DNA of 64,000 nucleotides, from contig NZ_AP018042.1 of the NCBI RefSeq assembly GCF_002356295.1, forward strand, positions 3,752,361-3,816,360, written 5' to 3'. Each line of letters begins with the position of its first letter. The stretch's first letter is position 1. Below the pieces are notes generated by a model. The model saw only the letters and a program-made list of their open reading frames with translations. It was not told where the DNA came from and searched no databases. The stretch comes from Labilibaculum antarcticum (lineage in GTDB: Bacteria; Bacteroidota; Bacteroidia; Bacteroidales; Marinifilaceae). Of this stretch, positions 26,343 to 35,778 are shown piece by piece. The translations under genes were made by a program, and so were the position numbers.

Positions 26343-27287
26343 TTAGTGTTCATGGGGATTGTAGGTTTCTTTTGCCTTATCAGGAATACTTTTTGTTGGT
26401 GAATTAATGCCATAGGGATTTGATGTTTATAGCATTTGGTGGAAAAATGGTATTTGACCCCAGCGGGGTGATGTTTCTCGCTGTATTGAATTATCTATAA
26501 ACATTTGACTCCTCTGGATTCTGATTTTTTCTCTGTGTTCCCCTGTGTAAATCTGCGCTCTCTGTGGTTGAAACTGATTGTCATGCTCTGACTATGAGTA
26601 AGCCATTCATGTCAGGGTATGACTTGAATCAGACTTCTGGTAATAGGTTCTTATTGAAACTTACTTTGTGTTTTTTGTATTGTCCTCAAGTCGGACGGAC
26701 TTTTACTTTTGATTCATTCATAATTTTCACGGGCATTCATGATCTCACTTCGATCGGTACATTGATGAAAAGTAAACAATCCCGAAAGCTTTCGGGACTA
26801 GGAGAGAGCCCTCGGTGACCCATAACGGATCAATGATGAAAAGAAATAATAGTGTAGTTCGTCCCTCGCTCCACAGAATTTCTTTTTTTGTCATCATTTT
26901 CACCTATGGGGTCCCCACCTGCTTTGCTTATTCCACCCATCTTGAATTGACAGTGCAAATTATTTTCTTTGTGTTCTTTTGTGATATTTTCGGGCTCCTT
27001 TAGATTGCCTACTTCTTCAAACCTTTGTTTTCAATTTGCTTAGCGTCTCGGCAATATTTGTGATTACCTTCTAATTTCCATTCGCCAGTTTTTTCAATGT
27101 AAAACCTAATTGTTTTCTCAACAACTTCTGAATAACCACCATAGGATGTTAACATATTTTGCACTATATTCCATATAGTCAGTGCTGTCCAGTTCATCAG
27201 TTTTTACAAGATCTCACAGCTTATTAATTCGTTTTGATTTCTCTTTGCAAATAGGGTCTATCGTTTTGTTGGACATTAAAAAAGAGA
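26343..27287. other. 945-bp gap without a convincing gene
   Basis: Short open frames here (up to 84 codons) lack family features and have stop-rich surroundings. The stretch contains an 18-bp palindrome at 26780-26797 and phrases typical of decayed Bacteroidota intergenic DNA. A 62-codon minus-strand frame at 27009-27197 is possible but unsupported. Confidence 0.5.
26780..26797. repeat. 18-bp perfect palindrome
   Basis: TCCCGAAAGCTTTCGGGA is a fully self-complementary site in non-coding DNA, possibly an interspersed palindromic element. Confidence 0.5.
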
Positions 27288-28097
27288 TTAGAATTTTGAT
27301 GTGTCAATTTTAAAAAGTTCTGCCGCATTTTTCCACATAATCAATTCCTTTTTGTCATCTGCCAGTTCTAGCTGATCCATAAATTTTAAATAGGATTTCA
27401 TATTGGATATTGGCCAATCAGTTCCATATAACAAATAATTAGGATCGCCTGCATAATTAATCATTTCTTCAATTTCATTTTTCATATGGCGTTCAAACTT
27501 ATCTGAGAAATCGCCTAGCACCAATCCTGAAATATCTGCGTACACATTTTTATTTTTATACACCATTTCCATACAGTCCCTAATCCAGGGGTTTCCAACG
27601 TGACAAATTACTATTTTTAGATCAGGATAATCAACAGCTAAATCATCAATATGCAGAGGGTGGGAATACTTCACTTTTCCCGTTGGTGCATAAGTGTCTC
27701 CGGAATGAAACATCACAGGTACATCAAACTCTATAGCCATTTCGTACATCACTTTCATTCTGCTGTCGTTGGGATAAAAAGGTTCGTAACCTGGATAAAA
27801 TTTTAAGCCTTTAATGAGTCCGGCTTCAAGATATTCACTAATTTCCCTTAGATCTCTATGATTATAGTGCAGATAACTAATGCCAGCAACTACACCAAGA
27901 TTATCTCTTCCTCTTATTGCTTCAACTACCTGCTTGGTGCTTGGTCTGTGTTGGTTGACTTTGTATGAGGATAAAACCAATGAGTAATCAACCTTATTTT
28001 CCTTCATAGTGTCTGAAAGGTGGTTAAGGCTTGCTTCAAGGGAAGTTACTCTTTCTTCGTGGTAATTATTTATGTGTGTGTGAACGTCAATAATCAT
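27288..28097 (-). CDS. Amidohydrolase family (COG2159-type) metal-dependent hydrolase
   Basis: The 269-residue TIM-barrel protein has the N-terminal metal motif DVHTHIN (His6, His8). Further ligand regions are VMFHSGDT and VICHVGNPW, with a C-terminal YGTDWP carrying the catalytic Asp. This matches the ACMSD/amidohydrolase-2 branch (hydrolases or decarboxylases of small acids and lactones); the substrate cannot be told. It stands alone, with no signal peptide. Confidence 0.85.
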   Translation of the reverse strand: MIIDVHTHINNYHEERVTSLEASLNHLSDTMKENKVDYSLVLSSYKVNQHRPSTKQVVEAIRGRDNLGVVAGISYLHYNHRDLREISEYLEAGLIKGLKFYPGYEPFYPNDSRMKVMYEMAIEFDVPVMFHSGDTYAPTGKVKYSHPLHIDDLAVDYPDLKIVICHVGNPWIRDCMEMVYKNKNVYADISGLVLGDFSDKFERHMKNEIEEMINYAGDPNYLLYGTDWPISNMKSYLKFMDQLELADDKKELIMWKNAAELFKIDTSKF

Positions 28098-28683
28098 ATT
28101 TGCAATGTTTTTTTATAAGGTTAAGGAGGTTTTGTGACTTAAAAGATAGCCTATTTATGGGATATTTGTTTAGCTCAGCGAAAGTTTTTTCAGGTGTACT
28201 ATTTACTAAAATCGGGTACTATTCCATTTTTAGAGAATTTGCATGCCCTTAATAATGAATATAGTAAGAGTTTTTGAAGTTAAGGATAATGAAAGAAAGT
28301 CCTTTTCAATAATGGACTACAGCGGATGTTAGTAAAAGATTAAGATAATGGTCAATCAGGCCATTACTTGATTTTCTTTTATTACAAGCCAGCTTGGCTT
28401 TTTTCAGTTTCTTTTATGGCAGATGAAATTGAAATCTATACGCCGGAAAAATAGAGTCCTAAAAGCCAAATAAATGTTCAATTCACAAGGGTAAATCTTG
28501 TTTTTGAAATGCTAGAGCGAGGTGCAACGGTTACTCCTTTTAGTAATTTGGCGATCTTGTCAATATTTCGGTGACATTGAAAACTTTTCTCATGTAATTA
28601 CCCTGTTTTGGGTCATTATAGCATTATTCCTCACATAATTCCTGATATTAATTTACAACTAAATACATTTGTGTTTATCCAAA
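28098..28683. other. Gap of about 590 bp without a gene
   Basis: Stops are frequent in all frames and I see no RNA gene. It ends at the conserved promoter motif beginning at 28684. Confidence 0.5.
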
Positions 28684-28750
28684 TGTGTAAATTATGTAAC
28701 TGATATACAGAAATATGTAATGCTTTATTTAATTAATCGGTGAACCTTTG
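28684..28750 (+). promoter_or_regulatory. Shared bipartite promoter motif, plus-strand copy
   Basis: TGTGTAAATTATGTAAC is followed by a second half-site ATATGTAA with the TGTAA cores 21 bp apart. After 22 bp comes AACCTTTG (28743-28750), a -7-like box. It is the only plus-strand member of the ten-promoter set in this window, and drives the CsbD remnant and the sll1863-like lipoprotein gene. Confidence 0.7.
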
Positions 28751-28808
28751 TAAGGTGAAATTTTATTCACCATTGTATTGCCAGTTGCAACAGCTAAAAT
28801 TCAAAGTC

Positions 28809-28905
28809 ATGAAGATAACTGAACTAAAAGGAAACTGGAAAAAAAGCTAAACTCAAAAACAGAAGGCAAAAATAGTTCTGGCAAGAGAGTTTGAAATACA
28901 CACTC
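28809..28905 (+). pseudogene. Degraded CsbD-like gene
   Basis: An ATG at 28809 opens MKITELKGNWKK, the typical start of Bacteroidota CsbD-family stress proteins. A stop follows after 13 codons, and the remaining reading (K-L-K-N-R-R-Q-K) continues only in another frame. It sits directly behind the shared stress promoter, where an intact CsbD gene would be expected (compare the intact copy at 34247-34435). Confidence 0.4.
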
Positions 28906-28977
28906 GTCCCATATTTAAGAATCTATATTTGCAATTTTAATCTTTTAAAAGACAAATAAATTAATAAAAATATAACT

Positions 28978-29439
28978 ATGAGAAAATCAATTTTAATCCT
29001 GGGAAGCACACTACTTATGACTGTAACACTATTTTCCAGCTGCCAATCATCAGCAAAAAAAGTTGAAAATGCAGAAGCGAAAGTACAGGAAGCCAAAAAG
29101 GATTTGTCAGATTCTAAAACTGATTTGTATTATGCCAAACAAGATTCTATTAGTGATTATCAGCAATTCAAAAAAGAAGCTGAAATAAAAATAATGGCTC
29201 GTGAAAAAAGCATTTCTGAATTCAAATCAAGAATAGCAAAAGAGAAAAAGGAAGTAAAAGATGACTATGAAAAAAAATTGGTTGAATTGGAGAATAAAAA
29301 CAGTGATTTTAAAAAGAAGCTAGCCGATCTTAAAGATGACGGTCAAGACAAATGGATAGCTTTCAAAGTTGAATTTGATCGTGATATGGATGAATTGGGC
29401 AAAGCGTTTAAAGATTTGACTGTAAATAACGCCCATTAA
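28978..29439 (+). CDS. sll1863-type stress-response coiled-coil lipoprotein
   Basis: The 153-residue product has a signal peptide with a lipobox (TLFSSCQSS, Cys23), then an almost uninterrupted charged coiled coil (residues 30-130). It ends with KWIAFKVEFDRDMDELGKAFKDL, the conserved tail of sll1863-family stress proteins in Bacteroidota. It is expected to be anchored in the periplasm. It is transcribed from the shared motif promoter about 220 bp upstream, behind the CsbD remnant. A paralogue follows at 29582. Confidence 0.75.
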   Translation: MRKSILILGSTLLMTVTLFSSCQSSAKKVENAEAKVQEAKKDLSDSKTDLYYAKQDSISDYQQFKKEAEIKIMAREKSISEFKSRIAKEKKEVKDDYEKKLVELENKNSDFKKKLADLKDDGQDKWIAFKVEFDRDMDELGKAFKDLTVNNAH

Positions 29440-29581
29440 TTAATAAGATTGAACTTGCAACAACTGATTATTTAACGGAAAATTAAATGCATGTTTTTGT
29501 GAAAGAATATTTTGAAAAAGTCGGCTAAATACAAAAAAACACTTGAAACTGGCTTCTAATCTTTTAATAAACGATATTATC

Positions 29582-30025
29582 ATGAAAAAAAATATTTTAA
29601 GGCATATAACAGTAGAAGGTTTTGCCCATAGCTCTGATTTATCCAATTGTGAACTATTAGAAAAAGAATTTAATGAGGCAAAGGGTAGATTTAAGATTGC
29701 TAAAAAAGAGTTGAAAATAGCAAAGAAAAAACTAAACGGAGCTTTGGATGAAATAATTACTGAAATAGAGAGTAAGAAAAAAGAAGCTCAGAATAATTTG
29801 GATGATAATTCTGATTCCTCATCAGTTTTTAATAGCGAAAATATAAAATCAAAGCATGAAGAAACAATCGTCGAATTGGAAGTAATGAAAGACAAAATAA
29901 AAACGAAGGTTGAGGAATACAATACAAAAGGAACTGAAAATTGGGACTCGTTTAAACATAAACTAAATCATGACTTGGAAGAACTCGGTATAGCTTTAAA
30001 GAGCTTTGTGACTAAGTCTAAGTAG
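29582..30025 (+). CDS. Cytosolic coiled-coil paralogue of the sll1863-type protein
   Basis: Starting at ATG 29582 (an upstream in-frame TTG is less likely), the 147-residue protein lacks a signal peptide. It has a Lys/Glu-rich coiled coil with heptads KGRFKIAKKELKIAKKKLNG. Its C-terminus (NWDSFKHKLNHDLEELGIAL) aligns with the tail of the upstream lipoprotein, so the two are paralogues, one exported and one cytosolic. The 142-bp gap between them has no clear promoter motif, suggesting co-transcription. Function unknown. Confidence 0.65.
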   Translation: MKKNILRHITVEGFAHSSDLSNCELLEKEFNEAKGRFKIAKKELKIAKKKLNGALDEIITEIESKKKEAQNNLDDNSDSSSVFNSENIKSKHEETIVELEVMKDKIKTKVEEYNTKGTENWDSFKHKLNHDLEELGIALKSFVTKSK

Positions 30026-30558
30026 ATAAATAAGGATAAGAGACACTATCCCGCAAAGTGTAAGTGATATTTCCAGGGTTGGACTTTAGTGAAGTCTGAC
30101 CCTTTTTCCAAATATAGTTAAAAGCTGTTTGTATATCACTGCTCGTTTTTGGATTGACAAAGTCTATTTTACAGCTGCTTTCTTCGTCCCGAAATAGGCT
30201 GATTTTATTACCATTTCATCAGAGGGAAGGACAATTTACCCTTGTACTTGCTAATTTTTCTAATCTTCAGAGGAAACTCGAAATTACTTGATCGGGAATA
30301 CAGGAGATGGTACAGACTTTAGAATTATAAACCCCTGAATTTGCTGTTGAATGTCACTATTACTCATTCTCTTCGAGAAGAGCGATACAATGAATATCTT
30401 CAGACTTTTAACCATTTCTCATGTGCAAGGATAAGTTTGAAAGTGGCATCCCGATCACGAGCTACGATGATTCCAGAATTTATTAAATTTGCGTGTACTT
30501 TGGACCAGATCCCTTTCCGGAGTTATTATTGGTATTAATTCTTTATGTATAAAAAATA
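30026..30558. other. About 530 bp without a recognisable gene
   Basis: A 65-codon frame at 30341-30538 has no family features. The sequence has the look of decayed coding DNA, but I cannot name the source. Confidence 0.4.
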
Positions 30559-30583
30559 AACCACGAATATATTATTCGTGGTT
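30559..30583 (-). terminator. Terminator of the 30604 lipoprotein gene
   Basis: An 11-bp perfect stem (AACCACGAATA / TATTCGTGGTT) with a 3-nt loop, followed on the minus strand by a T-rich stretch, 21 bp after the stop. Confidence 0.7.
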
Positions 30584-30603
30584 CCGTCATTAGTGCATCG
30601 CGA

Positions 30604-31191
30604 TTAATCGAGATATAAATTAGCGTTTATTCGCTTTAATTTATTTCGTTTAAAATAGAACAAGTATGTTGCATTACCATTGGAATTATTTAACTGCACC
30701 TTTTCATTAATTAATTCAGTTATTTTAAATTTTCGAATAAAAGCATCCTTTGACATACCCGTTGTAATATCTCCTGGGAACTTAAATCTAGAGTTGGTTA
30801 CATCAAGATTAAAGATAAAATCTTTGGATTGTGTTCTGTAAAACTGTATTATATTCTTATTGTCTGAGAAAGTATATATTGTATCGATGATAGCCGGGTT
30901 ATGTATATTTATTTTAGGTTTCTGAGAGGATTTCAAAAATTGATAATCCTGTCTAATGGATGCAATCGAATAATTATCCAGGGCATTTGATACAAAATTA
31001 TCACACTCATAGCTTGCAGCATTATTCGAATTAATATCTATAAATTTTGTATTATAGTGTAAAGTATCCTCCGAAATAGACTCCTCCGAAATAGGCTTTT
31101 CAGATTCATTTACCCGAAGAGTATTACAACTTGACAGACCCAGCAAGATGCTTATTACCAGTAGATTTGTGTTTAAATGTATTGCTTTCAT
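30604..31191 (-). CDS. Hypothetical lipoprotein
   Basis: This 195-residue protein has a signal peptide and lipobox (LLGLSSCNT, Cys22). The mature part is rich in Asn and Ser, with predicted beta strands such as TYLFYFKRNKLKRINANLYL at the C-terminus. No family recognised. It has its own terminator and no copy of the shared motif upstream. Confidence 0.6.
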   Translation of the reverse strand: MKAIHLNTNLLVISILLGLSSCNTLRVNESEKPISEESISEDTLHYNTKFIDINSNNAASYECDNFVSNALDNYSIASIRQDYQFLKSSQKPKINIHNPAIIDTIYTFSDNKNIIQFYRTQSKDFIFNLDVTNSRFKFPGDITTGMSKDAFIRKFKITELINEKVQLNNSNGNATYLFYFKRNKLKRINANLYLD

Positions 31192-31369
31192 ATTTTAAAA
31201 TTTTAGATTATATCATTACAACTAGTAAATCATTCTTTACTATCTATATCAAAATAGTAAGCAATGGCAGTAACACTCTATCTGCTAAAGCTACTTGCGC
31301 TTTTATAACTACGGCTAAAAAAATGCTTGCCTTTAATTTCACAAAAAAACATTTTTAGGAGCACACTTA

Positions 31370-31867
31370 TTAATGTTTGTTTAAGGAATCATATTTGACT
31401 AGTAAAGTCCTGTCAAATTCTATTGGCATCAGACTATCATTTGCAATATCATATTCAAATAACTGCTTATTCTCAGGATTGAATGAAAATCTGGAAGTGT
31501 TTAATTGTCTGTCTTCATACATTTCATAAATTCTAAAGTCGTAAGTCTTAGAATAGTTGCTTTCCTTTTGCTTTCCTCCTTGAGGACTTTTTTGCAGAAA
31601 AACGCCAAAGTATAAGCCTCCATTTTTCACTACCTTTTTCTGTAAACCCTTTGTCAACTTTATATAGCGTGGAGAAGTGGTCAGTATTTCTTTTACTGCC
31701 AATTCTATTGCCTGCAAATTTTCCTCTGTTTCTTTACTTAAAGATTTATCAATTGTTTGATTCCTGATTTCATAATTGACCGAATCTTCTTTTTTGATAT
31801 TCTTGTTATGACAGGAATATACTGCAATTGACAAATAAAGAAGAGCAATTAGCTTTATTAATTTCAT
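31370..31867 (-). CDS. Hypothetical lipoprotein
   Basis: The 165-residue product begins MKLIKLIALLYLSIAVYSCH, a short signal peptide ending at a lipobox Cys19. A charged helix and a beta-rich C-terminal half follow. Family not recognised. A 178-bp gap separates it from the next lipoprotein gene on the same strand. Confidence 0.6.
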   Translation of the reverse strand: MKLIKLIALLYLSIAVYSCHNKNIKKEDSVNYEIRNQTIDKSLSKETEENLQAIELAVKEILTTSPRYIKLTKGLQKKVVKNGGLYFGVFLQKSPQGGKQKESNYSKTYDFRIYEMYEDRQLNTSRFSFNPENKQLFEYDIANDSLMPIEFDRTLLVKYDSLNKH

Positions 31868-32112
31868 TTGTTTACATTTTTAATGATCAGAAACCTGCCT
31901 CTCTGGAGGTAAATATCATAAAATCAAGCAACCCGCATTTATATTCAACTTTATTAAATTTGATGAATAATGCGGGTTAAAATACTAAACTTGCCGGGGT
32001 TTTATATCCCGACAGGTAGTATTAAAAATAAAATTGTTCTTGTTAATCAATAACATCATCGACAATCTTTTTTTGATTGGCTTGTGTTTGCAAAACACAG
32101 GTGTTTAATTAT

Positions 32113-32991
32113 CTATAGTCTTCTGAAATCTTTCAGGTTAAAACCATCCTTGTTTTCATTTGTGATTTTGCGTGAATTGTAATAGTACAGGTTTCCATAT
32201 ACATCAAAAATCATTTCAAAACATTTTCCTGCAGCGTCTTCCTGTGCCGGACCAACATGAAAATTAAACAAGGCATTAGAAGGATCGGTTGCTATTTCTT
32301 TTTGGATTTCGTCTCCACTTAAAAATTTCACATAATAGGAATATGTCGATTTTATTTTTTCAGGTGAATTGGCTTCTATAGCCATCATATCTTTGTTTAG
32401 TAACAATACTTTATCTTTAAAGCTTGATGAACCATTGTAATATTTTAATCCTCTCAATGATATCATGAAACGATGTGATTCAAGCTTTAATGCATGTTTC
32501 TGCATGAATTTAACCATTGCGGGAATTACATATCCAAAATCCATCGTATTGTCATCACTGTATGAAATAGGAAAACTGCACAATTCAGGCATGTTAGTAA
32601 GGTCGGCTGATTTGTCGCCCAACACAAGGCTAAGGTAATTATAGCTCACCCCATCAGGGTCATTGTCAAAAACACCTTTCATGAGTACTAAAAAAGAATA
32701 CTTCGAGTCGAAGTGACGCTGATTAAACTCTTCTTGACTAATAAATTCATAATCGGTAGATTTCCAGTGCTTTTTAACTGCTTCTTTAATAAGTATATTA
32801 TATTCAATAGTACCATCTTCAAGCACCACACAAAGGGTAGAGTTTTTAAACATTCCGATTTGCTGTTTTGATGCCAATTTAGGATTTGCCGATGCTCCTA
32901 AGCTAAAGAATCCTATGGTAATGATACAAAGAAGTAATTTTAGATTACCTGCTATAGATTGGTATATGGTATTAACAAAAGATTTTTTCAT
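32113..32991 (-). CDS. Exported hypothetical protein under the shared promoter
   Basis: The 292-residue protein has an N-terminal signal sequence ending near SLGASANP. The mature domain is mixed alpha/beta, including LCVVLEDGTIEYNILIKEAV and a C-terminal GKCFEMIFDVYGNLYYYNSR. No family recognised. A member of the shared bipartite promoter set lies 41-108 bp upstream, linking it to the DUF3494/CsbD genes. Confidence 0.6.
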   Translation of the reverse strand: MKKSFVNTIYQSIAGNLKLLLCIITIGFFSLGASANPKLASKQQIGMFKNSTLCVVLEDGTIEYNILIKEAVKKHWKSTDYEFISQEEFNQRHFDSKYSFLVLMKGVFDNDPDGVSYNYLSLVLGDKSADLTNMPELCSFPISYSDDNTMDFGYVIPAMVKFMQKHALKLESHRFMISLRGLKYYNGSSSFKDKVLLLNKDMMAIEANSPEKIKSTYSYYVKFLSGDEIQKEIATDPSNALFNFHVGPAQEDAAGKCFEMIFDVYGNLYYYNSRKITNENKDGFNLKDFRRL

Positions 32992-33031
32992 GATAATATT
33001 TTTTTAAATGGCAAGTGATTTTTCACCTGAT

Positions 33032-33099
33032 TAAAGGTACTTAGGCTTGTAAAAAAGCTTATTACACAACTTTAACAATAAGTTACATCATTCACACAT
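33032..33099 (-). promoter_or_regulatory. Shared bipartite promoter motif of the 32113 gene
   Basis: On the minus strand: TGTGTGAATGATGTAAC, second half-site GTTGTGTAA, then 22 bp and a TACCTTTA box (33032-33039). This is a near-consensus copy. Confidence 0.75.
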
Positions 33100-33200
33100 T
33101 TTTAGATGTGATATTTATTAATCATGATGTTGTTATGGATAACTTTTATGACCGAGTAGCCTCAAATTTAATTATATGCAGATCTCTTTTTTAATCGCAT

Positions 33201-33230
33201 AAAAAAAGAGCCGCCTTTTTGGGGCAACTC
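33201..33230 (-). terminator. Terminator of DUF3494 gene at 33252
   Basis: On the minus strand GAGTTGCC pairs with GGCGGCTC (two G-U pairs), followed by seven T. Confidence 0.65.
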
Positions 33231-33251
33231 GTTTACGTATTCTGCAAATGC

Positions 33252-33989
33252 TTACTGTTTTACAATAGTATTACCTTCCAAAGTAACTCCGCCAGTTCTT
33301 GTTAATGCCCGACCATCAAGTGTTGCTCCTGTATTGAAGGTTATTGATTCAGTTGCTAAAACAGTTCCTTTCATAACAGATGTAGTCCCAAAAGTTGCAG
33401 AACTACCCACATTCCAAAAAATATTGGATGCTAATGCACCTCCGCTAAGAATAACCTTACGGCCTGATGTTGTGGTAAATGCTGATGCTATCTGTACTAT
33501 AAATACGGCACCTGCATCTCCCCGTGCATCAAAAGTAAGATCGCCTGATGAAATATCTAGGGATGAAGTAGAAAAATAGAGTCCGGGAGTAAGTGTAAGT
33601 CCACCAATATTTCCTGACAATGTTACTACGTCAGCACATGTTCTTGCTGCAATATCATTATATGTATCAACGATATCAAGTTTAGCCTGATTAGCTATTG
33701 CATCATTAATATGCTGTGTTCCGTTCAAAATTCCTGGAGGAAATCCTCCTATTGAAGTACCAGGACTTAATCCAATATCACCAGTAATCACTGTTGCTCC
33801 CGTGTTGGTAACTTCTGAACCTGCAAGAATCGCAAAGTTAGATGCAGCATCAAGTGAAATTGTTGTTTGAACTGTTGTTTGAACAGGAATAGTTATTAGG
33901 TTGCCTAAATCATCATCATCATTGTTGCAACCGGCTATTAAAATAACTAATGCTATCGCAAAAATTGGTAGTATATTTTTTATTTTCAT
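33252..33989 (-). CDS. DUF3494 (ice-binding-like) lipoprotein
   Basis: From ATG 33989 the 245-residue protein has a lipobox (VILIAGCNN) and a DUF3494 domain over most of its length. Hallmarks are AASNFAILAGSEVTNTGATV, GDIGLSPGTS, LTPGLYFSTSSLDIS and FWNVGSSATFGTTSVMKG. The fold is a beta-helix known from ice-binding proteins, but most members outside cold habitats are surface or adhesion proteins, so ice binding is not claimed. The frame extends to 34043 without a plausible start. It is the shortest of four DUF3494 genes here and has the shared motif upstream. Confidence 0.88.
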   Translation of the reverse strand: MKIKNILPIFAIALVILIAGCNNDDDDLGNLITIPVQTTVQTTISLDAASNFAILAGSEVTNTGATVITGDIGLSPGTSIGGFPPGILNGTQHINDAIANQAKLDIVDTYNDIAARTCADVVTLSGNIGGLTLTPGLYFSTSSLDISSGDLTFDARGDAGAVFIVQIASAFTTTSGRKVILSGGALASNIFWNVGSSATFGTTSVMKGTVLATESITFNTGATLDGRALTRTGGVTLEGNTIVKQ

Positions 33990-34028
33990 ATTGGGATTTA
34001 TTGATGTGTCTGAAAAAATATCACAGAA

Positions 34029-34095
34029 CAAAGCTAAGATCATTAGCTGTTGAGAGTGTTATACAACTTTTTATAAAAGTTACATTGTTCACATA
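34029..34095 (-). promoter_or_regulatory. Shared bipartite promoter motif of the 33252 gene
   Basis: Minus strand: TGTGAACAATGTAAC, half-site GTTGTATAA, 22 bp, then TAGCTTTG (34029-34036), an exact TAnnTTTG box. Confidence 0.75.
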
Positions 34096-34246
34096 TTATT
34101 GGGAAAAAAATCAGTACTTATAATTCAATGTTGTTTAAGGATAAAAAAGACTTTCATGAATTGTTGGGAATAAATCTGAAAGTCAGCCTGTTCCGATTGA
34201 TGTATGGACGGAGTAGGAGGGTGTATTTTACTTAAAATAATTGAGT

Positions 34247-34435
34247 TTACAGCGATTCAATAATATTTTGCACCTCTTTTTTTGTTTTGCCTAACTTAAT
34301 TTGAAGTCTTTCCTCCAATGCTTCTTTTTTACCTTTTTCAAACAATGAATCATTGTTTACGAGTACAGCAAATTTCTGTTTAAGTTTATCTTTTTTATTT
34401 TCCCAGTTTCGATATGATTTTGATGTATCTGTCAT
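34247..34435 (-). CDS. CsbD-family stress protein
   Basis: The 62-residue protein matches the small helical CsbD family: W-x-x-K-K-D-K-L-K-Q-K-F-A near the start and LGKTKKEVQNII at the end. CsbD proteins are abundant general-stress proteins of unknown biochemistry. It is cytosolic and monocistronic, and its promoter carries the shared bipartite motif. Confidence 0.82.
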   Translation of the reverse strand: MTDTSKSYRNWENKKDKLKQKFAVLVNNDSLFEKGKKEALEERLQIKLGKTKKEVQNIIESL

Positions 34436-34474
34436 TATACTCTAGTTATATTTTATCATTGAATGCTCTAGATA

Positions 34475-34541
34475 CAAAGGTGAGTATATTAGGCACGAAA
34501 GGAGTTACATAAATTTAGATTAAAGTTGTAACATTCACACT
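34475..34541 (-). promoter_or_regulatory. Shared bipartite promoter motif of csbD-like gene
   Basis: Minus strand: GTGTGAATGTTACAAC, second half-site TTATGTAAC, 22 bp, then CACCTTTG (34475-34482). The first half-site core is slightly divergent. Confidence 0.65.
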
Positions 34542-34769
34542 TATTGAAAATTTGTTTTTTAAATCCTAAACTTCTTTAGACTTATTCTACCTAAGAATCA
34601 CTCGAAAAATTTAGTGTGGATAATATAGAGTTTTGCAGATAGTAACTTAAAGCCATAGGCAAAGAAAGATTGCGTCATCTTTGTACCTTGCCATTGTGAT
34701 AACGTAAAATGAAGAAATCGATCACTCTACATCATAATTGAGACGATACTAGTTAAACGTAATATAAAT

Positions 34770-34808
34770 AAAGATGCTGCCTGAACTAACTTTCAGACAG
34801 CATCTTTT
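34770..34808 (-). terminator. Terminator of DUF3494 gene at 34830
   Basis: AAAGATGCTG / CAGCATCTTT with an additional inner CTGA/TCAG pairing, 22 bp after the stop codon, followed by a T-rich stretch on the minus strand. Confidence 0.7.
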
Positions 34809-34829
34809 AAGATTTTTATTTAAAACTTA

Positions 34830-35675
34830 TTATGGTTTTACAACAGTACTCATTTGAAGGGTAACAGCAGTTTGTGCTAACATTCTTCCATTCAAAGTTG
34901 CACCTGTTTTCATATTAATAGCTGTTTGTCCTAAAATGTTTCCTTCAAAATGACTAGTCGTTCCGAAAGTTACGGACCCAGCTACTACCCAGAAAATATT
35001 TTTAGCCTGAGCACCACCTTCTAAAGTAACTCTTACTGCAGAGTTCATATTTAGATTTCCTGCAACTTGAAAAATGAAAATATCTGTAGAGTTACCAGAA
35101 ATTGTGATATCAGTTGGGATTTCAACAGAACTTGACCAGTTGTAAAGACCTGAAGTAAGGGTTTTGCCACCAATGGTTCCAGCACCTAAATTCAAGTAAT
35201 CAGGATTAGATCTTCCTGCTGCGTCTGTGTAAGCTGCTTGCATATCAAGTACAGCAATTCCTAATCTGGTAGCACTTGTAATTTTGCAAGCTGGGCCTGC
35301 TGCATCAACAGAGAATATAGAACCTGTTACTTCATCACAACTTAATGTAATAGCAGCACCGGTGATAGGACTTGTTCCAATATCTCCTAAAATAGAAGAT
35401 TTATAAACACTAGTTATTCCTGTTTTTGAAAGAATTGCGAATTCGCCTGCAAGCCCTAGATTTACTGTTTCCAAACTACTATTTGTACTTTTTAATGACA
35501 TGTCTGACGAAAGCGTTGAAGCAGATTGTGCTGCCAGTTTTTCAGAAGCTAAGGTTTCTGAGTTCGCTACTGCAGCTTGTTCTGATGCTGGATTTACACC
35601 CATGTTTTTATCACAGCTAGAAATTAATCCTGCCATTAATACGATTGAGATTAGAAATGCATTTTTCAGTTTCAT
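34830..35675 (-). CDS. DUF3494 (ice-binding-like) lipoprotein
   Basis: From ATG 35675 the 281-residue protein has a signal peptide and lipobox (LISSCDKN), then a low-complexity Ala/Ser linker (about residues 25-70). A DUF3494 beta-helix domain fills the rest, with GEFAILSKTGITSV, GDIGTSPITGAA, LTSGLYNWSSSVEIP and FWVVAGSVTFGTTSHFEG. The frame extends upstream to 35789 but the signal peptide fixes the start. It carries the shared promoter motif and a strong terminator. Confidence 0.88.
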   Translation of the reverse strand: MKLKNAFLISIVLMAGLISSCDKNMGVNPASEQAAVANSETLASEKLAAQSASTLSSDMSLKSTNSSLETVNLGLAGEFAILSKTGITSVYKSSILGDIGTSPITGAAITLSCDEVTGSIFSVDAAGPACKITSATRLGIAVLDMQAAYTDAAGRSNPDYLNLGAGTIGGKTLTSGLYNWSSSVEIPTDITISGNSTDIFIFQVAGNLNMNSAVRVTLEGGAQAKNIFWVVAGSVTFGTTSHFEGNILGQTAINMKTGATLNGRMLAQTAVTLQMSTVVKP

Positions 35676-35710
35676 TTTATTTGTTTTATTTATGAATAAT
35701 TTTGATAAAA

Positions 35711-35778
35711 CAAAGTAAGGGAACTTAACAGGGTCGTATGTTGCATAATTGTGTCTATAAGTTGTGTTATTCACACAT
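35711..35778 (-). promoter_or_regulatory. Shared bipartite promoter motif of the 34830 gene
   Basis: Minus strand: TGTGTGAATAACACAAC, second half-site TTATGCAAC, 22 bp, then TTACTTTG (35711-35718). A divergent copy that keeps all spacings. The remaining 290 bp up to 36071 hold nothing recognisable. Confidence 0.6.

Noticed and set aside
26564-27197. Three short frames of 62-84 codons
   Set aside because: Composition and context are those of non-coding DNA; no recognisable motifs or starts.
30341-30538. 65-codon frame
   Set aside because: No family features and overlapping stops in neighbouring frames; probably chance.
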